In this document: one piece after another, positions 43,621 through 51,100 of the stretch
Layout of the letters: every line of letters begins with the position of its first letter
Position numbering within the stretch: position 1 is the stretch's first letter
NCBI GenBank assembly: GCA_018267155.1
Contig: JAFDZE010000009.1
Span: forward strand, 1-64,000
Reading direction: 5' to 3'
Origin: Bacteroidota bacterium
Lineage (GTDB): Bacteria; Bacteroidota; Bacteroidia; Flavobacteriales_F; PHOS-HE28
DNA: 64,000 nucleotides
Notes under the pieces: generated by a model
Database searches by the model: none
The model's input: the letters and a program-made list of their open reading frames with translations, nothing else
Told to the model about the DNA's origin: nothing
Position numbers and translations under genes: made by a program

Positions 43621-44014
43621 TACCAACGTTTTGATCAGTTGGTTGATCGGAAAGCGGCTGCGCGAACTGGATGTCTTGCTGATGGAGGAACTCTTTCAAC
43701 TATGCCTCTCAACGCGGGCCTTGGCAGAGATCGCCGAAGTGACGCGACGGCCGAAGTTGCGCAAGTACTTCACGCAGGCCAGGGCGGAGGAGAGCATCGA
43801 GCGCTTGGGCCGTGTGGCGAAGGTGCTGAAGCGCGAACCGAAGGTGATCCCCATCTGCCGCGATGCGAAGGATGACTTCCTGCTCGCGTTGACCAAGGCC
43901 GCAAAGGCGGATCTGCTGGTGACCGGTGATGATGACCTGCTCGTGCTGAAGAAGTACGGTCGGACGAGAATAGTGACGCCTGCGGAGTTCCTGAAGGATC
44001 ATGTGAAGGCGTAG
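43589..44014 (+). CDS. PIN domain toxin (COG1569-like)
   Basis: A 141-residue PIN-fold ribonuclease. It starts PRLVVDTNVLISWLIGK with the first catalytic Asp, has Glu in RALAEIAEVTRRPKLRKYF, and Asp pairs in CRDAKDDFLLALTKAAKADL and LVTGDDDLLVLKKYG. All acidic positions of the metal site seem present. Such toxins cut RNA; the antitoxin overlaps upstream. It lies next to transposase remnants. Confidence 0.88.
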   Translation: MPRARPRLVVDTNVLISWLIGKRLRELDVLLMEELFQLCLSTRALAEIAEVTRRPKLRKYFTQARAEESIERLGRVAKVLKREPKVIPICRDAKDDFLLALTKAAKADLLVTGDDDLLVLKKYGRTRIVTPAEFLKDHVKA

Positions 44015-44098
44015 TGGAGGTTACGCGCATGGTGTACCGCGACGGGTTGTTGCCCCACGGCACGCCGCCCTGAGCTTGTCGAAGGGTGGCAACGGTAT

Positions 44099-44118
44099 GG
44101 GCGGGAAATTTCCCGCCC
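44099..44118. repeat. 20-base palindrome upstream of transposase
   Basis: GGGCGGGAAATTTCCCGCCC is perfectly self-complementary, 17 bases before the transposase ATG. It shares the G/C-block, AATT-like centre and C/G-block design of the two other palindromes in this locus (44411 and 44750). Likely a REP-type target or end. Confidence 0.8.
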
Positions 44119-44135
44119 GGTCCGATATTCGTGAT

Positions 44136-44747
44136 ATGGCCGACCGTTTCCACCGGCGATCCATCCGGTTGAAAGGATACGATTACACCCAAGCCGGTGC
44201 GTATTTCGTGACGGCATGTACCCACGAACGTGCGCACCTGTTCGGTGACGTGGACAACGGGATGATGGCGCCGAATGCAATGGGCATGGTGGCGCAACGA
44301 TGTTGGGATGCCATTCCGGAACACATGCCCATGGTGGCATTGGATGAATTCGTCGTGATGCCGAACCACATCCATGGGATCATCGTGATCACGGATCCGG
44401 CGTCGTCGGTCGGGAATGGCAGGGGCGGCGAATTCGCCGCCCCTGCCATTCCCGGGAAACCGACGCCGCCGGAAATGGGCAACGATCCCCCGCAACGACG
44501 ACAACCAATTGTCACCATGGTCCCAAATTCATTGGGCCACATCATGCAAACGTTCAAGGCCGCGGTTTCGCGGCAGGCCGTGAAGGATGGTTTGGTCGCG
44601 CGTGGCACACCGATCTGGCAACGCGGGTATATTGAACACATCATCCGCAATGGGGCGTCGCATGACAGGATCGCCAATTACATCCGGAACAACCCGGCGA
44701 ATTGGAACGCCGGGGATTTTGAAAGGGGCGAAGCGCCCGCCGGGTAA
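44136..44747 (+). CDS. REP-associated tyrosine transposase (Y1/HUH)
   Basis: A 203-residue single-strand Y1 transposase (RAYT/TnpA-REP family). Catalytic marks: the HUH pair in VVMPNHIHGIIVI (His78, His80) and Tyr165 in WQRGYIEHIIRN, with the RSIRLKGYDYTQAGAYFVTA start. A linker at residues 92-106 (GNGRGGEFAAPAIPG) is coded by a 44-base perfect palindrome. The ATG at 44136 is used; a longer frame begins at 44076. It is flanked by REP-like palindromes, and remnants of a related copy lie 1.2 kb upstream. It could cut and rejoin REP hairpins. Confidence 0.9.
   Translation: MADRFHRRSIRLKGYDYTQAGAYFVTACTHERAHLFGDVDNGMMAPNAMGMVAQRCWDAIPEHMPMVALDEFVVMPNHIHGIIVITDPASSVGNGRGGEFAAPAIPGKPTPPEMGNDPPQRRQPIVTMVPNSLGHIMQTFKAAVSRQAVKDGLVARGTPIWQRGYIEHIIRNGASHDRIANYIRNNPANWNAGDFERGEAPAG
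44411..44454. repeat. 44-base perfect palindrome inside transposase gene
   Basis: The 22 bases 44411-44432 are the exact reverse complement of 44433-44454, centred on GAATTC. The arms read CGGGAATGGCAGGGGCGG and on. It stays in frame. The core GGGGCGG..AATT..CCGCCCC is like the palindromes flanking the gene. Confidence 0.95.
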
Positions 44748-44749
44748 CA

Positions 44750-44771
44750 GGGGCGAGAGAATTCCCGCCCC
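44750..44771. repeat. REP-like hairpin downstream of transposase
   Basis: GGGGCG ... CGCCCC arms around an AGAATT-containing loop, starting 3 bases after the transposase stop. Imperfect relative of the palindromes at 44099 and 44411. Confidence 0.6.
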
Positions 44772-44822
44772 AACGCCGAGAACCCCGCCAATTGTGGGAA
44801 GGTCCGGTTCAATTGGTAGGGG

Positions 44823-46463
44823 TCACGTCTGCAACACCCCCATATTGAACTCTCTTGTCGCCGGTGCCTGGCTCGCCGCCTCGATCCCCATTGATATCCA
44901 CGTCCTTGTCTCCAACGGATCAATGATCGCATCCAACCACAACCTGGCCGCTGCGTAATACGGGCTCATCGCCTCCTCATAGCGTGCCCGGATCTTCCCA
45001 AGGATCTCTTCCTCCCGCTCTTTGGTGATCTCCTCGCCGCGGCCTTTCAACGCCGCCACTTCGATCTGCAGCAGCACCTTGGCGGCCTGGTCGCCGCCCA
45101 TCACGGCCACCTGGGCGCTGGGCCAGCCCACGATGAGGCGCGGGTCGTAGGCCTTGCCGCACATGGCGTAGTTGCCGGCGCCGTAGCTGTTGCCCACGAT
45201 CACGGTGAACTTGGGCACCACGCTGTTGCTTACGGCGTTCACCAGTTTCGCGCCGTCCTTGATGATGCCGCCGTGCTCGCTGCGGCTGCCCACCATGAAG
45301 CCGGTGACGTCCTGCAGGAAGACCAGCGGGATGTTCTTCTGGTTGCAGTTGGCGATGAAGCGCGTGGCCTTGTCGGCGCTGTCGCTGTAGATCACGCCGC
45401 CGAACTGCATTTCGCCTTTCTTGCTCTTCACCACCTTCCGTTGATTGGCTACGATGCCCACGGCCCAACCATCGATGCGGGCGTAGGCGGTGAGGATGCT
45501 CTGGCCAAAACCTTCCTTGTACTCGGTAAAGTCGCTGTCGTCCACCAGGCGCGCGATCACCTCGCGCATGTCGTAGGGTTTGGCGCGCTCGATGGGGATG
45601 ATGCCGTGGAGTTCCTTCGGATCGGCCTTGGGCGGCGCGGGTTTCTCGCGGTTGAAGCCAGCGTCCTTCGGCTTGCCGAGCTTGTCCACGATGGCCCGGA
45701 TCTTCTTGAGGCAATCCGCATCGTCCTTGCACTTGTAATCGGTGACGCCGCTGATCTCGCTGTGGGTGGTGGCGCCACCGAGGGTCTCGTTGTCGATGTC
45801 CTCACCGATGGCGGCCTTGACCAGGTAGCTGCCGGCGAGGAAGATGCTGCCGGTCTTCTCCACGATCAGGGCCTCGTCGCTCATGATGGGCAGGTAGGCG
45901 CCGCCCGCCACGCAGCTGCCCATGACCGCGGCGATCTGCGTGATGCCCATGGAGCTCATCACGGCGTTGTTGCGGAAGATCCGGCCGAAATGCTCCTTGT
46001 CGGGGAAGATCTCGTCCTGCATGGGCAGGTACACGCCGGCGCTGTCCACGAGGTAGATGATGGGCAGGCGGTTCTCGATGGCGATCTCCTGCGCGCGCAG
46101 GTTCTTCTTGCCCGTCATGGGGAACCAGGCGCCCGCCTTCACAGTTGCGTCGTTGGCCACCACGATGCACTGGCGCTTGCTCACGTAACCGATCACCACC
46201 ACCACGCCCGCGCTGGGGCAGCCACCGTGCTCCTTGTACATGCCATCGGCTGCGAAGGCACCGATCTCGATGCGCGGGCTCTTGGGGTCGAGCAGTGCGT
46301 CGATGCGCTCGCGGGCGGTCATCTTGCCTTGTTCATGCTGCTTGGCGATGCGCTTCTCGCCACCGCCCTTGTGTACTTGCTTCAGGCGGGCGTTGAGGTC
46401 GGAGAGCTTGAGCTTGTTGAAATCCTCGTTCTTGGATGCTTCGATGTCGATCTTCTCGGCCAT
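44823..46463 (-). CDS. Acyl-CoA carboxylase, carboxyltransferase beta subunit
   Basis: A 546-residue biotin-dependent carboxyltransferase, closest by eye to methylcrotonyl-/propionyl-CoA carboxylase beta chains. Seen: KMTARERIDALLDPKSPRIE, SAGVYLPMQDEIFPDKEHFG, AAVMGSCVAGGAYLPIMSDE, FLQDVTGFMVGSRSEHGGII and SYGAGNYAMCGKAYDPR. The ATG at 46463 starts the conserved MAEKIDIEAS. It moves CO2 from carboxybiotin to the acyl-CoA; the biotin carboxylase subunit is not in this window. The last 55 codons exist again, diverged, at 40019-40198. Confidence 0.93.
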   Translation of the reverse strand: MAEKIDIEASKNEDFNKLKLSDLNARLKQVHKGGGEKRIAKQHEQGKMTARERIDALLDPKSPRIEIGAFAADGMYKEHGGCPSAGVVVVIGYVSKRQCIVVANDATVKAGAWFPMTGKKNLRAQEIAIENRLPIIYLVDSAGVYLPMQDEIFPDKEHFGRIFRNNAVMSSMGITQIAAVMGSCVAGGAYLPIMSDEALIVEKTGSIFLAGSYLVKAAIGEDIDNETLGGATTHSEISGVTDYKCKDDADCLKKIRAIVDKLGKPKDAGFNREKPAPPKADPKELHGIIPIERAKPYDMREVIARLVDDSDFTEYKEGFGQSILTAYARIDGWAVGIVANQRKVVKSKKGEMQFGGVIYSDSADKATRFIANCNQKNIPLVFLQDVTGFMVGSRSEHGGIIKDGAKLVNAVSNSVVPKFTVIVGNSYGAGNYAMCGKAYDPRLIVGWPSAQVAVMGGDQAAKVLLQIEVAALKGRGEEITKEREEEILGKIRARYEEAMSPYYAAARLWLDAIIDPLETRTWISMGIEAASQAPATREFNMGVLQT

Positions 46464-46971
46464 GATTCGATTAGCTGATGCGCCGATGAGCGGAATAGCT
46501 GATGGCGTGGTGCGAAGATCGGGCGCACGGTTCAATTGGCTGGGCCGCTGAGCGATATCGGGGCGTGCCGGTGTGATCCCTTCGCTTCGCAAAGCCTTTG
46601 CTCGGGAGCACACCGTCGGGTCCTACGCTGTAGCCGGACTTGTCAGGGCCAGCGGTTGCGGCGCTGCGGGGGCTTCCTTCGGTCGCCTCCTCGCCGCACG
46701 CACCCGCAAGGCCCTGCCTGCGCCGGGCTGCCGCTTCGGCCCCTCACGCGGAACCGAGGTATGCTTGTGCCCAGCGGATCGATCGGGTGTGCTCGGATGG
46801 TGGTTACTCAGTCGGTGGTCAGGATCCGGTTTGACCGGCGATCAACCATGGTGGGTCGAAGGGTGCAAGAGTGCGAGAGCGCGAGGCTCAAACCCTTGCA
46901 CCCTCGCACTTTTGAACCCATGGATCGACCGCTTCTAAATCACCGTCTGAGTAAGTTGCGATCTTGGGACC
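46464..46971. other. Intergenic, about 510 bases
   Basis: No convincing gene, although several frames are open because of GC richness. It holds a second CGGTTCAATTGG (46528-46539; the other copy is 44805-44816) and short stems made of GGGTGCAAG / CTTGCACCC and GTGCGAG / CTCGCAC units at 46859-46910. The promoters of the divergent carboxylase and lipoprotein genes should lie here. Confidence 0.5.
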
Positions 46972-47943
46972 GTGAAAATAACCTTCGCCCGATCCCCGCT
47001 CGGTCTTTTCCTCGCCATTCCGCTGCTCCTGTGTGCCTGCTCGAACAAGGAACTGGTCCAGTACAAAGCGCGCTTGGACCGTGGTTCCTGCAGCCAATGG
47101 AACAGCGGTCATACAGCAATACCAGTATCAGTTTACGATCCGGAGGCGGTGCCTGCCGAAGTGGCGTCACACTTCAGCCCCCAAAGCCTGCGCATCGCCC
47201 ACGCCATCGGGGTGCTGCCCTTGCTGGCCGATCATATCCATCGTACGCAGGTCCCAACCGCCGAACGCAACCTGCAGCAACGTGTGGACCTGCTGGAGCA
47301 ACGCTCGCTGATCGCGCACCACGTCGACATGGCCTCGTTGGAGATCAGTGCCATCGCCTCGGAACTGGATTGTGAGGAAGAACGGATCAGCCAGCTGGCC
47401 GGGTACCTCAAGGGTTTGGAGGACAAGAAGGAGTCGCAGCTCACGGTTGCGGCCATCGCCGTGGGCGCACTGGGCACGCTGGTCACGGGCATCCATCTGG
47501 CCGACGAGGGCGACAGCAATATCGATGGCGCAGGCATCGGATTCGGGATCGCTGGGGCCCTGCTGGGCACGGCCATGCTCTTCACCGAGAAGCGCACGGA
47601 TTTCCGTCACCCGCGCAATGCCATCGGGGTCATTCATGCGGGAAGCGATCCGCAGGGCATCTTCCCGCCATCGGTCTGGTACTGCCTCACGCAACCCGTG
47701 CCCGGTCTTTCTGGTGGGAGCACCCTGCGACAGGACCTCGTGGACCGTTGGAAGGACGAGGAGGATGAACGCAACAAGGGGAACCGGACCGACGAGTCGT
47801 TGTACTTCGGTGATGGCGGTACCTATTCCACCGGTCAACTGGAAACGCGCGCGGCCATGTTCGACCAGCTCGAATCGGCGATCAAGCTGGTGAAACAGGA
47901 CCTCTTGCAGCTGGTGCAGGAACTGGATGCGCTGGGGCGGTGA
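46972..47943 (+). CDS. Lipoprotein with coiled coil and membrane-like hairpin
   Basis: A 323-residue protein starting at GTG 46972. The signal peptide ends in a lipobox (LLLCACSNK). A helical stretch (RNLQQRVDLLEQRSLIAH and ISAIASELDCEEERISQLAG) is probably coiled coil. A Gly-rich hydrophobic segment follows (LTVAAIAVGALGTLVTGI and GAGIGFGIAGALLGTAMLF). The end is charged and helical. Family not recognised; an envelope role is inferred. Confidence 0.72.
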   Translation: MKITFARSPLGLFLAIPLLLCACSNKELVQYKARLDRGSCSQWNSGHTAIPVSVYDPEAVPAEVASHFSPQSLRIAHAIGVLPLLADHIHRTQVPTAERNLQQRVDLLEQRSLIAHHVDMASLEISAIASELDCEEERISQLAGYLKGLEDKKESQLTVAAIAVGALGTLVTGIHLADEGDSNIDGAGIGFGIAGALLGTAMLFTEKRTDFRHPRNAIGVIHAGSDPQGIFPPSVWYCLTQPVPGLSGGSTLRQDLVDRWKDEEDERNKGNRTDESLYFGDGGTYSTGQLETRAAMFDQLESAIKLVKQDLLQLVQELDALGR

Positions 47944-47999
47944 TGGCCCCAAAGGGCGCTACCGTGCTCCGCTGGGGTCGCCCTGCTTCGCCAGGTTGT

Positions 48000-48668
48000 T
48001 CAGCCGCCGATCCGCTCCATCACCCGCTGCACCAGGACATCGCAATGATCCTGACCGAACTCGAACACCGGTGCGTCCTCCAGTTGTTCCCACACCGTTT
48101 CGCGCAGCAGCGCCTTGGCCCGGTGCAGGCGCACTTTCACGTTGCTCTCGCTGATCCCCAGGCAGGCGGCCACCTCGGCGCTGGGCAGTTCCTCCACCTC
48201 GCGCAGCAGGTACACCGCGCGGTACGCCTCGGGCAACTGGTCCACCGCGCGTTCCACGATGCGGCGCGTCTCGGCATCTTCAACGGTGTGCTCGGGGTCC
48301 ATGTGCGTGTCGGGTAGCTCGTGGGTCAGTTCCTGGTCAGTGTCCAGCACCATGTGGGCGGTCCGCCTCTTGGTGCGGCGCAAGTGTTGCAGCGCCTCGT
48401 TGATGCCGATGCGGATGAGCCAGGTGGAAAAGGCCGCGTCGCCGTTGTACCGGTCAAGGTTCTTGAACGCCTTCACGTAGGTCTCCTGCATGGCATCCTG
48501 CACATCGGCCCCGTCGGGCAAGTAGCCGCGAATGGCCCGGTAGAGGCGCTGGTTGTACCGTCGCATCAGGATCTCGTACAGGCCCGTGCGGCCCGCGATC
48601 ACTTCCGCGATCACCTCCCGGTCGGACAGGGGCGTTCCGGGCTTTGGTGCGCTATGCAATGCCTTCAT
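48000..48668 (-). CDS. ECF-type RNA polymerase sigma factor
   Basis: A 222-residue sigma-70 family factor of the ECF group. Region 2: LYEILMRRYNQRLYRAIRGY, DVQDAMQETYVKAFKNLDRY, AFSTWLIRIGINEALQHLRR. Region 4: LPEAYRAVYLLREVEELPSA and EVAACLGISESNVKVRLHRA. A Cys/His pair near the C-terminus (DHCDVL) resembles tails that link to anti-sigma zinc proteins, but no anti-sigma gene is adjacent. It is divergent from the DoxX-like gene; a GTTACA-N6-TGTAAC dyad lies between them. Confidence 0.93.
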   Translation of the reverse strand: MKALHSAPKPGTPLSDREVIAEVIAGRTGLYEILMRRYNQRLYRAIRGYLPDGADVQDAMQETYVKAFKNLDRYNGDAAFSTWLIRIGINEALQHLRRTKRRTAHMVLDTDQELTHELPDTHMDPEHTVEDAETRRIVERAVDQLPEAYRAVYLLREVEELPSAEVAACLGISESNVKVRLHRAKALLRETVWEQLEDAPVFEFGQDHCDVLVQRVMERIGG

Positions 48669-48710
48669 GTGCGTGACGTTCCACCTGTTTGATGCATCTC
48701 GACGGTGAAA

Positions 48711-48728
48711 GTTACACGGTCTTGTAAC
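48711..48728. promoter_or_regulatory. Palindromic operator candidate between sigma and DoxX-like genes
   Basis: GTTACA-N6-TGTAAC is a perfect dyad 42 bases upstream of the sigma gene start. A further TGTAAC lies at 48756-48761, 15 bases before the DoxX-like ATG. The same motif serving both divergent genes suggests shared control, perhaps by the sigma factor itself or a dimeric repressor. Confidence 0.45.
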
Positions 48729-48776
48729 CGATGGTCAGTTGTGGCATCCAACGAGTGTAACCAACAACCGCCCAAC

Positions 48777-49169
48777 ATGAATATCGCGATCAACCAGGAA
48801 GCAACACGCCTCCAGACCCTGCTCAAGTTCACCTACGGCCTTGTGCCCATCGCCGCAGGTGCCGACAAGTTCACCAACATCCTCACCGACTGGAGCGGCT
48901 ACCTCGCGCCCGGTCTGGCCGGTATGCTGCCGTTCGATCCAGCGACCTTCATGATGGTGGTGGGTGTGATCGAGATCGTGGCGGGTATCCTCGTGCTCAT
49001 GCGTCCGGCCATCGGGGCCTACGTGGTCGCTGGCTGGCTCGTAGCCATCGCACTCACCCTGCTCTTCGGCTGGCACCACGTGGACGTGGCCGTGCGCGAC
49101 CTGGTGATGGCGGTGGGGGCCTTTGCCTTGGCCCGGCTGTCGCACGTGCTTGTTACAACCGCCAAGTAG
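48777..49169 (+). CDS. DoxX-like membrane protein
   Basis: A 130-residue protein with four helices. The pattern LLKFTYGLVPIAAGADKFTN, VGVIEIVAGILVLMRPAIGA and VAGWLVAIALTLLFGWHHVD resembles the DoxX/SURF4-like family, where relatives are linked to redox or thiol stress. ATG 48777 is chosen over GTG 48705, which would add 24 unrelated residues. It stands next to a divergent ECF sigma factor and ahead of a flavin reductase, so a stress regulon is plausible. Confidence 0.75.
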   Translation: MNIAINQEATRLQTLLKFTYGLVPIAAGADKFTNILTDWSGYLAPGLAGMLPFDPATFMMVVGVIEIVAGILVLMRPAIGAYVVAGWLVAIALTLLFGWHHVDVAVRDLVMAVGAFALARLSHVLVTTAK

Positions 49170-49208
49170 TCCCGTGGCCTACCTTCCCACTTTGATCATT
49201 CACGAGCA

Positions 49209-49874
49209 ATGGACTTCCCCGTCACCCTGCTGAACAAGGAACAGCTCACCCACGATGTGGTGCGACTTACCCTCCAACGCCCTCCGAGCTATGCCTTCAT
49301 CGCCGGGCAGGCCATCGACTTCAAGCTGAACCGACCTGAGGTGAAGGACAAGGTGTCGGCATTCACCTTCACCGGCCTCAGTACGTACGAACATCTGGAA
49401 CTCACGATCAAATGCTACCTGGACCATCACGGCATGACCGAACAGGTCGCACGGCTGAAGGCCGGTGATGAGGTGATCATCAGTGAGCCGTTCGACACCG
49501 TGGCCCTGAAAGGTCCCGGGGTGTTCATCGCCGGTGGCACAGGTGTCACCCCTTTCATCGCCATCCTCCGTCAGCTACGGGTGACCGGCAACTTGGCCGG
49601 CAACTCGCTCTTCTTCTTCAACAAGACGAAAGCGGACCTGTTCATGGAGGAGGAGTTCCGCTCCATGCTGGGCGATGCGTTCCATCCGATGCTCAGCAAC
49701 GAAGAGGCCCCCGGCTACCTGCACGGGCGTGTGGGTGCCGCTTTCCTGAGCGCACACATCAAGGATTTCAACCAGCCGTTCTACACCTGTGGCCCCGAAG
49801 GTTTCGTGAAGGCGGTGAAGTCCTCATTGCTGGAACTCGGCGCCGGGGAGTCCATGATCGACGTACAGTTCTGA
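49209..49874 (+). CDS. Flavodoxin/ferredoxin-NAD(P)+ reductase-like
   Basis: A 221-residue FNR-fold oxidoreductase. The FAD part has SYAFIAGQAIDFKLN and AFTFTGLSTYEHLELTIK; the nucleotide part has GVFIAGGTGVTPFIAILRQL, LFFFNKTKADLFMEEEF and YTCGPEGFVKAVKSSL. Such proteins move electrons between NAD(P)H and flavodoxins, ferredoxins or heme proteins. The partner is unknown. It starts 39 bases after the DoxX-like gene on the same strand and may share its promoter. Confidence 0.88.
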   Translation: MDFPVTLLNKEQLTHDVVRLTLQRPPSYAFIAGQAIDFKLNRPEVKDKVSAFTFTGLSTYEHLELTIKCYLDHHGMTEQVARLKAGDEVIISEPFDTVALKGPGVFIAGGTGVTPFIAILRQLRVTGNLAGNSLFFFNKTKADLFMEEEFRSMLGDAFHPMLSNEEAPGYLHGRVGAAFLSAHIKDFNQPFYTCGPEGFVKAVKSSLLELGAGESMIDVQF

Positions 49875-49895
49875 AGGCGCTGCGTGGCAGGTCGT

Positions 49896-50420
49896 TCATC
49901 GACCGGCCAGCAGTACGTCCAACGCGTTTTGGATCGCCTGCAATGCCGGATCATCGGTGATCACGCCATCCGAGGTCACCTTGGTCTTCGCAAAGGGGAT
50001 CAGCACGTTGGTCTCCGGTCGCAGCAAGGCTTCGATCACGGTCAAGGTCTCCAACAGTGCCGCATGTCCTTTCTCGCCGTTCAATGATGCGGTCACGAGC
50101 ATGACGGGTTTGCCGCTCAAGGTGCTGGAGGAAACCAACCAGTCGAGCGCGTTCTTCAAACTGCCCACCACACCCATGGCATATTCCGGGGTGCAGATCA
50201 GGACGACATCGCTGGCCAGGACGAGTTGACGGAAATGCACTACCGAGGCCGGAGGATCTTCGTGGTCCAGGTCCGGGCTGAAGTGCGGAAGGTCGGAGAT
50301 GGACGGAGAACGCACGAATGCCGCGCGGTCACCGACCAGGCGCTCGATGGCATGGAGGTAATGGCCGTTCGATGACGAGGCGCGGGTGCTTCCGTTGATC
50401 GCCAGGACGGTCCGGACCAT
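49896..50420 (-). CDS. NADPH-dependent FMN reductase family protein
   Basis: A 174-residue flavodoxin-fold reductase. VLAINGSTRASSSNGHYLHA is the FMN phosphate loop, followed by LICTPEYAMGVVGSLKNALD (the family PEY-x-x-x-x-x-x-LKNAxDW pattern). It would reduce FMN, quinones or azo compounds using NADPH. It starts 2 bases after the DinB stop at ATG 50420 or overlaps it at GTG 50426. Operon with DinB is likely. Confidence 0.9.
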   Translation of the reverse strand: MVRTVLAINGSTRASSSNGHYLHAIERLVGDRAAFVRSPSISDLPHFSPDLDHEDPPASVVHFRQLVLASDVVLICTPEYAMGVVGSLKNALDWLVSSSTLSGKPVMLVTASLNGEKGHAALLETLTVIEALLRPETNVLIPFAKTKVTSDGVITDDPALQAIQNALDVLLAGR

Positions 50421-50422
50421 GG

Positions 50423-50917
50423 TCACTTCCGCGTATCGGCCGTGGGCCCGAAGAGCTCGGGGATCGGCACATCGAGCAGGCGCAGGTACACGCTCAACTG
50501 GCCACGGTGATGCACCATGTGCTTGATGTGGAGCCGGGCCAGATCCGCACGGGGCATGCTCCAGATCACATGGTCACCACGGCGCATGGTCCACACCTGG
50601 GCGAGATCGGCATCGGTGGCCTTGTCCAGATAGGCGAGGGCTTTGGGCCAGATGTCGGCCATCATCGCCATGATCTGCGCGTGATCGGTCGGCACGTTCG
50701 GGGTGAAGCCAGCCGCGATGAAATCAAACTCGGGCAGCTCGAACGATTTCACGATCCAATGCGGCAGTTCGGCCACGTGCATGGCCAACCGACCCAGTGT
50801 CATCGACTTCTCATGCGGCTTCCATGTGAGCTTGTCGGTGGGGGTGCGTTCGAGGAGGGTGCGGGTTGCGGCCTGTAGTCCTGTGAGCTCTGCTGCGATG
50901 GTTTGTCCTTGGGTCAT
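50423..50917 (-). CDS. DinB family protein
   Basis: A 164-residue four-helix-bundle DinB/YfiT-like protein. The metal-binding His residues are visible at AMHVAELPHWI near residue 46 and HIKHMVHHRGQLSVYLRL near residue 135. Family members are thiol-dependent or metal-dependent transferases with often unknown substrates. It is the first gene of a pair with the FMN reductase. Confidence 0.88.
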   Translation of the reverse strand: MTQGQTIAAELTGLQAATRTLLERTPTDKLTWKPHEKSMTLGRLAMHVAELPHWIVKSFELPEFDFIAAGFTPNVPTDHAQIMAMMADIWPKALAYLDKATDADLAQVWTMRRGDHVIWSMPRADLARLHIKHMVHHRGQLSVYLRLLDVPIPELFGPTADTRK

Positions 50918-51100
50918 TCTTCCAGTATTGGTCGGGGTGCGAAATTGCGGGTTCTGTGCAACGTTCCGACAGGCCGGTCAGCCGTCGAGCCCTTGGGATG
51001 TACTTGCATGACACTTCACACGTCCGGACCAATGTTGCGCAGCGGATCGAGCATGCACCTGCTCGGCACGAAGCTGTATCACCGAAGTTGCCGCGAATGG

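Noticed and set aside
44064-44089. CCTGAGCTTGTCGAAGG string before the transposase
   Set aside because: This string is a widespread intergenic motif in many bacteria and is not special to this locus.
46536-47375. A 279-codon plus-strand frame over the intergenic region and lipoprotein gene
   Set aside because: It runs out of frame through the lipoprotein gene and its composition is that of GC-rich noncoding DNA.
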